A stretch of 32,091 nucleotides of DNA from an uncultured Oscillospiraceae bacterium (GCA_944385125.1 CALWVZ010000021.1:1-32091), one strand, 5' to 3'. Shown: positions 15,159 to 23,030, counted from the stretch's first letter. The notes: a model not told the origin generated them from the letters alone. Program-made: numbers and translations.

Positions 15159-15659
15159 TCATATGCTGATTATCACCGTCTCAACCCCGCTGCGGCGGGC
15201 GTAGAGGATGGTGTTCATGGTGCCGCCGGGCTGCCCTGCATAGCAGGCCAAAAGCAGGGAGGAGTGGTCCACCATATATTTGTTCCGACGCTGCATGCAG
15301 CCGGGGCTGTACTTTTCCTGGACCAGATGGCGGCTGTTGCAGCGGGAGAGGAGTTCTATGTAACGCTCCTGCTGTTCTTTGCTCCAGGCCTCGGCCTGAG
15401 TGGAGCAGGGGATGGCGGCCTCCAGGCTCACGTCCGGGTGTATCTCCCTCAGCTCCAGCACCGCCTCGGCAAAATACATGTCGCAGCCGATGGCCATGCC
15501 GCAGATGAAATGCCGGTAGCCCCGGGCATACAGCTGTTCCAGATTTTGGGCCAGCTCGTATTTCAGCTCCAGGCAGCGGGGGTCGCTTTCCCACTCCCCC
15601 CAGGGCAGACGGTTGGGCCGGTGCCCGGTGAAACAGCAGCTTTCCTCTGGAGTATACAT
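15159..15659 (-). CDS. YpsA/DUF1273-like SLOG-domain protein
   Basis: A 166-residue protein. The N-terminal FTGHRPNRLPWG matches the nucleotide-binding start of the DUF1273/YpsA group within the SLOG (DprA/LOG-like Rossmann) superfamily, followed by FICGMAIGCDMYFAEAVLELR, the glycine-rich central strand. DprA-like folds bind nucleotides or nucleotide-derived ligands; Bacillus YpsA has been linked to cell division and stress, but the reaction is not known. The ATG is at 15659 on the minus strand. Convergent with the HAD gene. Confidence 0.82.
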   Translation of the reverse strand: MYTPEESCCFTGHRPNRLPWGEWESDPRCLELKYELAQNLEQLYARGYRHFICGMAIGCDMYFAEAVLELREIHPDVSLEAAIPCSTQAEAWSKEQQERYIELLSRCNSRHLVQEKYSPGCMQRRNKYMVDHSSLLLACYAGQPGGTMNTILYARRSGVETVIISI

Positions 15660-15720
15660 CCCTATCCCCCCATGTAAATGAAAAATTTTACGAAAATGAT
15701 TGTAACTTAAAAATTCCCTC

Positions 15721-15749
15721 TTGTCAAAACAATAGCGCAGTGCTATACT
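15721..15749 (+). promoter_or_regulatory. Promoter of the FMN-riboswitch transcript
   Basis: TTGTCA (15721-15726), 17-bp spacer, TATACT (15744-15749) with extended -10 TG; just before the RFN element. Confidence 0.85.
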
Positions 15750-15755
15750 GAGGCC

Positions 15756-15864
15756 GTCTTCAGGGCAGGGTGTGATTCCCGACCGGCGGTAAAGTCCGCA
15801 AGCCGAAAGGCATGATTCGGTGCAAGTCCGAAACCGACAGTACAGTCTGGATGAGAGAAGATGC
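15756..15864 (+). promoter_or_regulatory. FMN riboswitch (RFN element)
   Basis: Conserved RFN blocks are present in order: CTTCAGGGCAGGGTG, ATTCCCGACCGGCGGT, AGTCCGCAAGCC, a variable arm, TCGGTGCAAGTCCGAAACCGACAGT and AGTCTGGATGAGAGAAGA (given here in pieces). It precedes the riboflavin transporter gene ribU. Confidence 0.97.
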
Positions 15865-15882
15865 AGATATGCTTTTTTTGCC

Positions 15883-15920
15883 GCCTGAGGATATTTGTAT
15901 CTTCAGGCTTTTTCTATTTT
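15883..15920 (+). terminator. FMN-riboswitch attenuator
   Basis: GCCTGAGGATA / TATCTTCAGGC stem with a 4-nt loop, followed by TTTTTCTATTTTT. It sits between the aptamer and ribU; FMN binding would favour this terminator. Confidence 0.88.
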
Positions 15921-15941
15921 TGTTATGGAGGCAGAAAAAAC

Positions 15942-16604
15942 ATGAGCAAACAGAGAATTTCCACCCGCAACATGGCGGTTATCGCCATGTTCTCCGCAGT
16001 CAGCTTCGTGGCGGTGCTGATAAGCCGGGTGATCCCGGATGTGGCCGGCTTCCTCAGCTACGACCCCAAGGACGCCGTCATCGTCATCGCCGGTTTCATA
16101 ATGGGACCCATGGCCAGCGTAGCTATCTCCGTCATAGTCTCCTTTATAGAGATGATATCCATCAGCTCCACCGGCCCTTACGGTTTTCTGATGAACGTGG
16201 TGTCCACCTGCGCCTTCGCCGTGCCCGCAGCCTGGTTCTATAAGAAGAACCGCTCTCAAAAGGGCGCTGTGGTCGGCCTGCTGCTCAGCGTTGTTGTGCT
16301 GGTGATATGCATGGCCATTTGGAACTACGTGGTCACCCCCTACTACATGGGCGTGGAGAGAAAAATGGTGGCGGATATGATGATGACCGTGTTCGTGCCC
16401 TTCAACCTGGCAAAGGGCGGCATCAACGCCGGTCTTGCCCTGATGCTTTACAGGCCCATCGTCAGCTCCCTGCGCAAGGCAGGTCTGGTGGAACAGAGCT
16501 CCAGCGGCCACAAAAAGACCTTCAGCGCAGGCTTCACCCTCTTTGCTGCGGCTGTGATAATCACCTTCGTGCTGCTGCTCCTGGTGCTGCTGGGAGTTCT
16601 CTGA
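15942..16604 (+). CDS. ribU: Riboflavin ECF transporter S component RibU
   Basis: A 220-residue membrane protein with five to six TM helices, matching the RibU S component of energy-coupling-factor transporters. Family-like features are the N-terminal MAVIAMFSAVSFVAVLIS helix, the SYDPKDAVIVIAGFIMGP substrate-pocket region and PFNLAKGGINAGLALMLY near the C-terminus. It captures riboflavin and is energised by a shared EcfAA'T module encoded elsewhere. The FMN riboswitch upstream supports the substrate. The ATG at 15942 has GGAGG upstream. Its 3' end overlaps the convergent flippase gene by 44 bp. Confidence 0.94.
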   Translation: MSKQRISTRNMAVIAMFSAVSFVAVLISRVIPDVAGFLSYDPKDAVIVIAGFIMGPMASVAISVIVSFIEMISISSTGPYGFLMNVVSTCAFAVPAAWFYKKNRSQKGAVVGLLLSVVVLVICMAIWNYVVTPYYMGVERKMVADMMMTVFVPFNLAKGGINAGLALMLYRPIVSSLRKAGLVEQSSSGHKKTFSAGFTLFAAAVIITFVLLLLVLLGVL

Positions 16605-17904
16605 CGGTCTTCCACAGACGCCTTGCACTGAGTGCGAAGTTCAGAGTTTCTGTTATATATATCATTGCGATGTAGGCCGCCAGCGCATAGCTGGGGAGAA
16701 AGGCCCACACCAGAAGCAGACCCAGCAGGGAGTCAAGGATGTTGATGCCCATACACCACACCTGCTGCCCCAAACCCTTGAGACAACCGTCCACCGTCAT
16801 GTCGGTGTACATGACGGGGACCAAGGGGGCCAAAAGGCGGATGTAGCGTCCGGCATCGTAGCTCTTATAGACGGCAACCCCCAACTGGTCGGCAAAAACA
16901 AACATGAACAGACCCACCGCCGAGGAAAACAGCAGGCTCAGGGAAAATAGCTTCCCGGTGGCCCGGCGGATACTTGCCCCGTCCTTCTGCATCTGGGCCT
17001 CCGTCAGCTCCGGGACGATGAGCTCCGCTACAGCGGACATGATGCAGGAGGGGAACAGGATTATGGGCAGCACCATCCCCTGGATGGTGCCGTAGCCCGA
17101 CAGGGCCCCGTCCGCCGAATAGCCCGCCGCTTTGAGCCCCTTTGGCACCAGCAGGTGCTGGATGGTGTTCAGGGCGCTGCGGGCATAGGCGGACACTGCC
17201 AGAGGCAAGGCTATGCCCAGCATCCTGCCGGTGAGAGAGGCGCTGCCGCTGCGCTGGCCGTAGTGACGGCGCCAGTCCAGAAGATACACCGCAAACATGA
17301 GAATAAGGCTGAGAAAGTCCGCCGCCAGTCGCCCCAGGGTGACGGCGGCGCAGCTTCTTTCTATGTCCGCCGAGGGAGTTAGATACAGGCAGAGAGCCAC
17401 CAGCACGATGCCCGCTACCTGCTCTATCAGATGGATGAGAGTGGGCTTCCACACCCGGCCGCTGGCGGTGAAGTAGCCGGAGATGGAGGAGCAGAGGGAG
17501 ACGCAGGGCATGCTCCAGGCCGACAGCCGCAGGCTCATCACTGTACGGGCGTCGCCTATCCACAGAAAGCCTATGGGCTCTGCCAACAGCCACAGCACCG
17601 CCGAGGCCGCAAGGCCGAAGAAGGCTCCGTAGCTGAGACAGCGGTTCATGGCCGAACGGACTGCAGCCGGATTCTCCTTTCCCAGCTCCTCCGCCACCAG
17701 GCGGGTGGTGGCAAAGCGTATGCCGGAGATGGCAAAGGTGGCGCAGAGATTGGTCACGGAACACACCAGCTGGTACAGCCCTATCCCCGCCGAGCCTATG
17801 CGCCCTACCAGCCATACCTGAAAGGCTATGCCTATGCAGCTCATCAGCAGGGACGAGCTGGTGAGCAGCGCAGTATTGTATACCAGTTTCCTTCGGGATA
17901 TCAC
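16561..17904 (-). CDS. SpoVB/MATE-like polysaccharide flippase
   Basis: A 447-residue integral membrane protein with about 12-14 TM helices, in the MOP (MATE/SpoVB/MurJ) exporter superfamily. The start is a GTG at 17904 with GGGAGGT well placed; an upstream in-frame ATG at 17991 would add an unlike segment. Typical features are the long hydrophobic N-terminal half and CLKGLGQQVWCM in the later part. Related SpoVB proteins act in spore cortex or lipid-linked precursor flipping; membership of the superfamily is clear but the substrate is not. Confidence 0.85.
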   Translation of the reverse strand: MISRRKLVYNTALLTSSSLLMSCIGIAFQVWLVGRIGSAGIGLYQLVCSVTNLCATFAISGIRFATTRLVAEELGKENPAAVRSAMNRCLSYGAFFGLAASAVLWLLAEPIGFLWIGDARTVMSLRLSAWSMPCVSLCSSISGYFTASGRVWKPTLIHLIEQVAGIVLVALCLYLTPSADIERSCAAVTLGRLAADFLSLILMFAVYLLDWRRHYGQRSGSASLTGRMLGIALPLAVSAYARSALNTIQHLLVPKGLKAAGYSADGALSGYGTIQGMVLPIILFPSCIMSAVAELIVPELTEAQMQKDGASIRRATGKLFSLSLLFSSAVGLFMFVFADQLGVAVYKSYDAGRYIRLLAPLVPVMYTDMTVDGCLKGLGQQVWCMGINILDSLLGLLLVWAFLPSYALAAYIAMIYITETLNFALSARRLWKTVRELPAAPGAAARR

Positions 17905-17973
17905 GCACAGACCTCCCCTCAGACAAAGTCTATGCTGTGCTTGGGCCCCACTTGTCCCGGCGACACAAAATAC

Positions 17974-18002
17974 TTGAAAAAAGCCCGGCAAAGTGGTATC
18001 TT
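17974..18002 (+). promoter_or_regulatory. Promoter of the cytidylate-kinase-like gene
   Basis: TTGAAA (17974-17979), 17-bp spacer, TATCTT (17997-18002). Confidence 0.55.
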
Positions 18003-18056
18003 TAATTCAACAAGATAAAGCACTGAATAATACACTGCTATAAAGGAGGTCGGAAT

Positions 18057-18656
18057 ATGATCATTACTATCGGAAGAGAACACGGCAGCAACGGCCACGA
18101 CATAGCCAGGGAACTGGCCAGGCAGCTGGGTTACAAGTGCTATGACAAGGAAATCATCGAACATGCTGCGGAGCTGTCCGGCTTCAGCAAGGAAATTTTT
18201 GACTCCTACGATGAGAAAAAAGTATCCGCTTATGTGGTGCCCAATCCCCATTACATAGGTATGGCCGACGGCTTCAGGCTGAATATGCAGGTGGCTTCCG
18301 CCAAGTTTGAAACGATACGTACCCTGGCAAAAGAGGGCGACTCTATTTTTGTCGGCCGCTGCGCCGACTATGTGCTGAGAAACCGCAAGGACCTGGTGCG
18401 TATATTCATCATGGCCAACACCGATTTCAGGATCAAGACCCTGATGAAACGCAAAGGCATCAGCGCCGCAGAGGCAAAAAAACTCATGCGGCAGGTGGAT
18501 AAGGACCGCTCCAGTTACTATAAATATTACACCGACCAGATCTGGGGAGAGGCGGAAAACTATGACCTGTGCGTAGACAGCAGCCGCATCGGGGTTGCCG
18601 GAGCCGTGGAGGTCATTAAAGCCTACATGGAGGCCATCAACAAAACTAAAGCTTGA
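18057..18656 (+). CDS. Cytidylate kinase-like family protein
   Basis: A 199-residue protein of the cytidylate-kinase-2-like group. The N-terminal ITIGREHGSNGHDIARELA acts as the phosphate-binding loop, though it differs from the canonical GxxGxGKST. SIFVGRCADYVL and an LMRQVDKDRSSYYKYYT lid follow, as in this family. Nucleoside monophosphate kinase activity is assumed from the family but many members are uncharacterised. AAAGGAGGT is upstream of the ATG. Its stop codon overlaps the -35 (TTGACA) of the next promoter. Confidence 0.85.
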   Translation: MIITIGREHGSNGHDIARELARQLGYKCYDKEIIEHAAELSGFSKEIFDSYDEKKVSAYVVPNPHYIGMADGFRLNMQVASAKFETIRTLAKEGDSIFVGRCADYVLRNRKDLVRIFIMANTDFRIKTLMKRKGISAAEAKKLMRQVDKDRSSYYKYYTDQIWGEAENYDLCVDSSRIGVAGAVEVIKAYMEAINKTKA

Positions 18657-18681
18657 CAAGCTCCCGCAGCTGTGATAATAT
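18653..18681 (+). promoter_or_regulatory. Promoter of the manganese-riboswitch transcript
   Basis: A consensus -35 TTGACA (18653-18658), 17-bp spacer, TAATAT (18676-18681) with an extended -10 TG. The predicted start is near 18688. The -35 contains the stop codon of the upstream gene. Confidence 0.85.
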
Positions 18682-18700
18682 CCCTTACCAATGGTAAGGG
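18682..18700. promoter_or_regulatory. Palindrome over the transcription start
   Basis: CCCTTACC-AAT-GGTAAGGG is a perfect 8-bp-arm inverted repeat directly downstream of the -10. Its right arm is the 5' strand of the riboswitch P1. Most of its left arm would not be transcribed, so its symmetry is better explained as a DNA operator or as chance than as RNA structure. Confidence 0.55.
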
Positions 18701-18786
18701 AGTAGTTACCGCTATTGCGGAACTCTAGTCAACATTCGGCAGTTTTACTGCCTGGCTATTGTTATAATTAACGAGACTTATCTGCA
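18688..18786 (+). promoter_or_regulatory. Manganese (yybP-ykoY) riboswitch
   Basis: The GGGAGTAG block, TAGTCAACATTCGG, a variable stem, CTGGCTATTGTTA and TTAACGAGACTTATC match the conserved order of the yybP-ykoY (Mn2+-sensing) aptamer. P1 forms between GGTAAG (18693-18698) and CTTATC (18777-18782). That 3' strand also belongs to the terminator at 18771, so ligand binding would prevent termination: an on-switch. Confidence 0.85.
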
Positions 18787-18815
18787 ATGTGCTTGCGGAT
18801 AGGTCTCGTTTTTCT
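18771..18815 (+). terminator. Manganese-riboswitch terminator
   Basis: ACGAGACTTATCTGCA / TGCGGATAGGTCTCGT 16-bp stem (two wobble pairs), 7-nt loop, then TTTTT. It shares 18777-18782 with aptamer P1 and so is mutually exclusive with it. Confidence 0.92.
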
Positions 18816-18848
18816 GTAATAAGCCGGCTTTTTGGGGGAGGAAACGCT

Positions 18849-19790
18849 ATGGATATGTTTATCTGTCTTTTGCTTTTTGCCGTGGGAATAGCTCTGGTGG
18901 TCAAGGGCGGCGACGCCTTTGTGGATGCCGCCAGCTGGATAGCAAAGGCTATGGATATCCCTACCTTTATCATAGGGGCCACCATAGTCAGCCTGGCTAC
19001 CACTATGCCGGAAATGATAGTATCCGTTATGGCTGCCGCCGACGGAAAGGTGGACATGGCCATAGGCAACGCCGTGGGCTCGGTGATAGCCAACACGGGC
19101 CTTATTATGGCCGTGGCCATGGTGGCCATGAGCATTCCGTGCAGCAGGGAGAAATATCTGCCCCAGTGCCTGCTGCTGATAGCTGCCTCAGCCGTGCTGC
19201 TCATTGGCTGCCAGGGCGGCAGGCTCGGCATCGGCTGGAGCCTGGCCCTTATCGTTATTTTCCTGCTGTTTATGGGGGAAAACCTCCGGCAGGCAAAAAG
19301 CGAGATGAAAAGCGTTCAGGACCATCAGAGCGTGGACAGAAAGGCTATGGCCGGGAACATCGCCAAGTTCCTCATTGCCGCTGCCGCTATCGTTCTGGGC
19401 AGCCGCTTCATGGTGGACAACGGCAGCCGCATAGCCTATCTGCTGGGCGTGCCGGAACGCATCGTGGCTCTGACCCTGGTGGCCATAGGAACTTCACTGC
19501 CGGAGCTGGTGACCACGATCACAGCCATAGTTAAAAAAGAATCCGCCCTGTCTATAGGCAACATCATCGGCGCCAACATCATAGACCTGTCTTTGATACT
19601 GCCTATCTCCTCCCTGGCTGCCGGAGAGCCTCTGCCCGTATCCGCCCAGAGCCTGGCTATGGACCTGCCCGCCTGTCTGCTGATAAGTTTGCTGGCCATG
19701 CTGCCCCTTATATTCAGGCAAAGGGCCTGCCGTTTACAGGGCGCAGCCCTGCTGGCGGCCTATGGGGCATATCTTGCGCTTGTGCTGTGA
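18849..19790 (+). CDS. CaCA-family cation exchanger, probable Mn2+/Ca2+ exporter
   Basis: A 313-residue membrane protein with the two alpha-repeats of the calcium/cation antiporter superfamily: LATTMPEMIVSV...GNAVGSVIANTGL and IGTSLPELVTTI...GNIIGANIIDL. About ten TM helices, as in YrbG-like bacterial members. In repeat 1 the usual GTSxPE is replaced by ATTMPE, while both key glutamates remain. The riboswitch upstream suggests that the physiological substrate includes manganese and that the protein exports excess metal. The ATG at 18849 follows GGGGGAGG. This assignment of substrate is inference. Confidence 0.9.
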   Translation: MDMFICLLLFAVGIALVVKGGDAFVDAASWIAKAMDIPTFIIGATIVSLATTMPEMIVSVMAAADGKVDMAIGNAVGSVIANTGLIMAVAMVAMSIPCSREKYLPQCLLLIAASAVLLIGCQGGRLGIGWSLALIVIFLLFMGENLRQAKSEMKSVQDHQSVDRKAMAGNIAKFLIAAAAIVLGSRFMVDNGSRIAYLLGVPERIVALTLVAIGTSLPELVTTITAIVKKESALSIGNIIGANIIDLSLILPISSLAAGEPLPVSAQSLAMDLPACLLISLLAMLPLIFRQRACRLQGAALLAAYGAYLALVL

Positions 19791-19808
19791 GGGGGAAAAT
19801 ACATAGCA

Positions 19809-19843
19809 AAAAATCGGAAGACCTGGATGGCCTTCCGATTTTT
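19809..19843. terminator. Bidirectional terminator
   Basis: AAAAATCGGAAG / CTTCCGATTTTT stem around an 11-nt loop, between the convergent exchanger and thrB genes. Confidence 0.9.
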
Positions 19844-19866
19844 CATGTCTAATTTCAAATATCTGT

Positions 19867-20745
19867 TTAGAGACAGCGGGCGCCACGGTGATCCACGGCC
19901 AGCTCCCGGATGTCCCAATGGCGCTCCAGGGAACGGGCGGCTTCGGCAAGCCGGGACGCCAGACTGCCGTCCCGGGTGAGGCAGAGCAGGGTAGGGCCGG
20001 CTCCACTGATACAAAAGGCATCGCAGCCCAGCTCATGGGCAAGCTGCCTCAGCTTATCGCTCTCATGGATAAGGGGGAAGCGGTAAGGCTGGTGGAGAGA
20101 GTCGTTTAGGCAAAGGGCTATTAGTTCCTCGTCTCCCTGCTCCAGGGCCTTGGGCAGCAGGGCCAGGCGGGACAGCTGCCCTACGGCGGTCCTGAAAGGT
20201 ACCGACTCCGGCAGCACGGAGCGGGCGGCATGGGTGCTCAGGGGAAAGTCCGGGGACATGAGCACGAAGCGCAGCTCCCGGTGGATATCATAAGAGAGGG
20301 TATAGACACGGCCGGCTTGGGTCATGGAGGCGGTGAGGCCGCCGAAAAAGGCCGGGGCCAGATTGTCCGGGTGGCCCTCGATAGGGGTGACGATGCTGAG
20401 AAGTTCTCCGGCGGTCAGGCCGAAGCCGCCCAGGGCGTTTGCCCCCAGGGCTCCGGCGGCTATCATTGCGGCGGAGGAACCCAGGCCACGGCACACTGGG
20501 ATATGGGCGGAGATGTCTATATGCACGCCGGGGGCCTTATGGCCCAGATGCTCGTACACAGCCTTGAAGCCCTGATAGGCCAGATTGTCCGAAGTCTGGT
20601 ACTCCGTTTCACAGCCGCTGAAGCTGAGACCCTCGGCCGGGCTGAAGCTCAGAGTATTATACAGCTCCAGGGCGCAGCCCAGAGTGTCAAAGCCCACGCC
20701 CAGATTGGCGGTGGTGGCGGGGACGCAGACGCTCACTTTTTCCAT
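19867..20745 (-). CDS. thrB: Homoserine kinase
   Basis: A 292-residue GHMP kinase, ThrB. The ATP-binding motif is PVCRGLGSSAAM (83-94), the N-terminal segment VSVCVPATTANLGVGFDTLG is typical, and the C-terminal ISGAGPTLLCL is the third GHMP motif. It phosphorylates homoserine on the way to threonine. Its ATG (20745) overlaps the end of thrC by 13 bp, so the two are co-transcribed and probably coupled. Confidence 0.96.
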   Translation of the reverse strand: MEKVSVCVPATTANLGVGFDTLGCALELYNTLSFSPAEGLSFSGCETEYQTSDNLAYQGFKAVYEHLGHKAPGVHIDISAHIPVCRGLGSSAAMIAAGALGANALGGFGLTAGELLSIVTPIEGHPDNLAPAFFGGLTASMTQAGRVYTLSYDIHRELRFVLMSPDFPLSTHAARSVLPESVPFRTAVGQLSRLALLPKALEQGDEELIALCLNDSLHQPYRFPLIHESDKLRQLAHELGCDAFCISGAGPTLLCLTRDGSLASRLAEAARSLERHWDIRELAVDHRGARCL

Positions 20746-22205
20746 ACTTTTTCAGCCGCCTTTTCCATAACATAGTCCTTCATGCCGGACTTGCTTACAC
20801 AGTCGAAGTGGAGCCGGGGACGCTGGCGCAGACCACGGAGATTCTCCGGCATGGCTACGCCGGTGACCTGCTCGATGCGGTCCATAAGTGAGAATTCATC
20901 CCCGGTATGCTCCAGCTTCAGGGCCTCCATAACGGCTCCTGGGAACTTGTAGGGGGAGGCGGTGGACAGGACCACTACAGGATTGCAGTCAGGGTTTGCA
21001 GCCTTGTACTGCTGGGCCACGTTCCAGGCCACGGCGGTATGGGTATCCATTAGATAGTGGTGCTCACGCCACACGGAGGCGATGGTCTCCACGGTGGAGG
21101 CATCGTCGCACCAGGAGGCATAGAAGCGCTGCTGGGCCTTTTTCATCAGCTCCTGGGGCAGCTGGTAGCCGGAATTCCTGTCCAACTGGCCCATGAGGGA
21201 GGACACCAGGCGGCAGTCCCCGGAGAGATAGAAAAGAAGGCGCTCCAGGTTGCTGGAGACCAGGATATCCATGGAGGGGGAAAGGCTGCGGTGGAAGGGG
21301 CGGCGCCGGTCATAGCAGCCGGTGCGGAAAAAGTCCGTCAGTACATTGTTGACATTGGAGGCGCAGACCAGGCGGCCCACAGGCAGGCCCAGCTCCCCGG
21401 CAATATAGCCGGCCAGAATGTCTCCAAAGTTACCGGTGGGCACTACAAAGTCCACTTTGTCCCCAAGACAGATGCGGCCAAGACGGAGCATGGAGGCGTA
21501 GGCGGAGAAGTAATACACCACCTGGGGCACCAGGCGGCCGATATTGATAGAGTTGGCGGAGGACAGGCGCAGACTGCCGGACAGCTGGGAGAAGATGTTC
21601 TTTACCCCGGTTTGGGCATCGTCAAAGTTGCTCTCCACGGCGCAGACCTTTACATTGCCGCCCTGCTGGCTGAGCATCTGAACCTCCTGCACGGGACTGA
21701 CTCCCGATTTGGGATAGAAGACGATTATCCGAACGCCGGGCACGTCCCGAAAACCTTCCATGGCGGCTTTGCCGGTGTCGCCGCTGGTGGCGGTGAGGAT
21801 GAGCACATCCTCCTTCTCCCCGCACTTGTCCCCGGCGGCTTTCATCAGCCGGGGCAGCAGGCACAGAGCCAGGTCCTTGAAGGCGCTGGTGGGACCGTGA
21901 AACAGCTCCAGGACCGCATCCTCGCCCACAGGCTTCAAGGGAGTGAGGTCATGGGAGCTGAAGCGGTGCTCATAGGCGGAGCGCACCAAGCCCAAAGCCT
22001 CTTCCCGGCTCAGGTCGTAGAGCAGGGTGGAGACTATATTCGCCGCCATGCCGTAATAGTCCAGCTTTAAAGCGCTGCGCCAGTCAAAGTTCAGAGAAGC
22101 CAGATCCGGCAGCACATACAGTCCGCCGTCCGGGGCCAGACCCTGGAGCACGGCATGGGAGGGGTCGGTCTTTATACTTGAAGATCGGGTACTTTGGTAG
22201 TTCAT
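20733..22205 (-). CDS. thrC: Threonine synthase
   Basis: A 490-residue PLP-dependent threonine synthase of the long, E. coli-like type. The PLP-binding lysine is K110 in HGPTSAFKDLA; the phosphate cup is TSGDTGKAAMEGF. It converts O-phosphohomoserine to threonine using the product of thrB. The ATG at 22205 follows GGAGG; an in-frame upstream start at 22232 has none. No T-box or other leader is visible in the ~50-nt 5' region. The promoter's -35 lies in the next gene's terminator. Confidence 0.96.
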   Translation of the reverse strand: MNYQSTRSSSIKTDPSHAVLQGLAPDGGLYVLPDLASLNFDWRSALKLDYYGMAANIVSTLLYDLSREEALGLVRSAYEHRFSSHDLTPLKPVGEDAVLELFHGPTSAFKDLALCLLPRLMKAAGDKCGEKEDVLILTATSGDTGKAAMEGFRDVPGVRIIVFYPKSGVSPVQEVQMLSQQGGNVKVCAVESNFDDAQTGVKNIFSQLSGSLRLSSANSINIGRLVPQVVYYFSAYASMLRLGRICLGDKVDFVVPTGNFGDILAGYIAGELGLPVGRLVCASNVNNVLTDFFRTGCYDRRRPFHRSLSPSMDILVSSNLERLLFYLSGDCRLVSSLMGQLDRNSGYQLPQELMKKAQQRFYASWCDDASTVETIASVWREHHYLMDTHTAVAWNVAQQYKAANPDCNPVVVLSTASPYKFPGAVMEALKLEHTGDEFSLMDRIEQVTGVAMPENLRGLRQRPRLHFDCVSKSGMKDYVMEKAAEKVWKK

Positions 22206-22251
22206 GGGGACCTCCATTCTGTAGGGAAACAAATCGTTGCAGCTTTACAGG

Positions 22252-22280
22252 ATGATAAAATATTTGGGGGAAAAAGTCAA
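22252..22280 (-). promoter_or_regulatory. Promoter of thrCB
   Basis: On the minus strand, TTGACT (22280-22275), 17-bp spacer, TATCAT (22257-22252). The -35 hexamer is part of the terminator stem at 22271-22315. Confidence 0.65.
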
Positions 22281-22315
22281 GGGACGCAGAGCATTTCTGC
22301 GTCCCTTGACTTTTT
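22271..22315. terminator. Strong bidirectional terminator
   Basis: A perfect 20-bp stem (22271-22290 with 22296-22315), 5-nt loop, A5 and T5 ends. It directly abuts the stop codon of the ImmA-like gene and terminates the repressor operon before thrC. Confidence 0.94.
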
Positions 22316-22665
22316 CAAAGATACAGGCTTTCCAGATCCAAGCGCTGCTGGGCGCAGAGATTTTTCAACCAATGCTCCAGAGCCGCCTCGGAGCGAAAAC
22401 AGGGTATATAACCCTCCGGGGGATGGAGCACCACGTTTATATGCTCCCCCTCAGCCTGGCGCTCCATTAGGCTTATAGGCATGTCCAGGTAGAAATGCTC
22501 CCGGCGGATGTGAGACAGCTCGTGCTCCAGTACTTCCCGGCGCCTTTGGGGCGGCAGGAGGGAATTGATATATATATCGAAGCTGCCGTCCTCATTTAGG
22601 ACGCTGACGCCCTCGACCCGCCGGGGCAGCTCCAGCAGACGCATATAGTAATCAGTCATTCCCAC
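22315..22665 (-). CDS. ImmA/IrrE-like zinc metallopeptidase
   Basis: A 116-residue protein with zinc-peptidase motif HELSH (48-52) and following RREHFY, typical of ImmA/IrrE metallopeptidases that cleave the cognate phage or element repressor. It overlaps the upstream HTH gene (GTG at 22665, or ATG at 22659), so the two form a repressor-antirepressor pair. The arrangement is standard for ICEs and Firmicute prophages. Confidence 0.85.
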   Translation of the reverse strand: MGMTDYYMRLLELPRRVEGVSVLNEDGSFDIYINSLLPPQRRREVLEHELSHIRREHFYLDMPISLMERQAEGEHINVVLHPPEGYIPCFRSEAALEHWLKNLCAQQRLDLESLYL

Positions 22666-23008
22666 GCAGCGCCTTTATTATTTTTACCGCCTGACGCACA
22701 TCCTCCGGGGCGGCATCCTTGGCCAGAGAAAAGAGCATGCGCATATCCTCCCGCTCCCGCAGGGCTGCAAGCAGCTGGGTCAGCTCGTCGCCCACAGAAG
22801 AGGCGGGTTCCTCCGCCTCGCCCATCAGATAGGCGGGAGTGGTATCCAAAATGGCTGCCACCCGCTGAAGCTGCTCCAAACTGGGCTGGGACTTGCGCTG
22901 CTTCCAGTCCTGGCAGAGAGTGGCGCTGCGGCCCAGAGACTGGGCGATAAACTTCTTGGTTATGCCCTTGGACCGGCGCAGCTGCTCAAACCTGTCATAA
23001 TCGAACAA
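22652..23008 (-). CDS. XRE/Cro-C1-type phage repressor
   Basis: About 118 residues. The N-terminal helix-turn-helix spans roughly 5-60 (GITKKFIAQSLGRSATLCQDWKQRKSQ in part). I prefer a TTG start at 23008 (MFDYDRFEQL...) because AGGTGAGG is properly spaced there; GTG at 23017 and TTG at 23032 are alternatives. Its promoter region carries repeated operator-like sequences. It overlaps the ImmA-like gene. It likely maintains lysogeny by repressing itself and the rightward phage promoter. Confidence 0.85.
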   Translation of the reverse strand: MFDYDRFEQLRRSKGITKKFIAQSLGRSATLCQDWKQRKSQPSLEQLQRVAAILDTTPAYLMGEAEEPASSVGDELTQLLAALREREDMRMLFSLAKDAAPEDVRQAVKIIKALRGND

Positions 23009-23030
23009 AAGCCTCACCTCATTTATGTGC

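Noticed and set aside
21057-22070. 337-codon frame antisense to thrC
   Set aside because: Low-complexity Gly/His-rich product opposite a conserved enzyme.
22206-22251. T-box leader for thrC
   Set aside because: The leader is under 50 nt and has no T-box or specifier stem.
22206-22330. Phage attachment site
   Set aside because: No second copy or target gene end can be seen in this window, so an att site cannot be supported.
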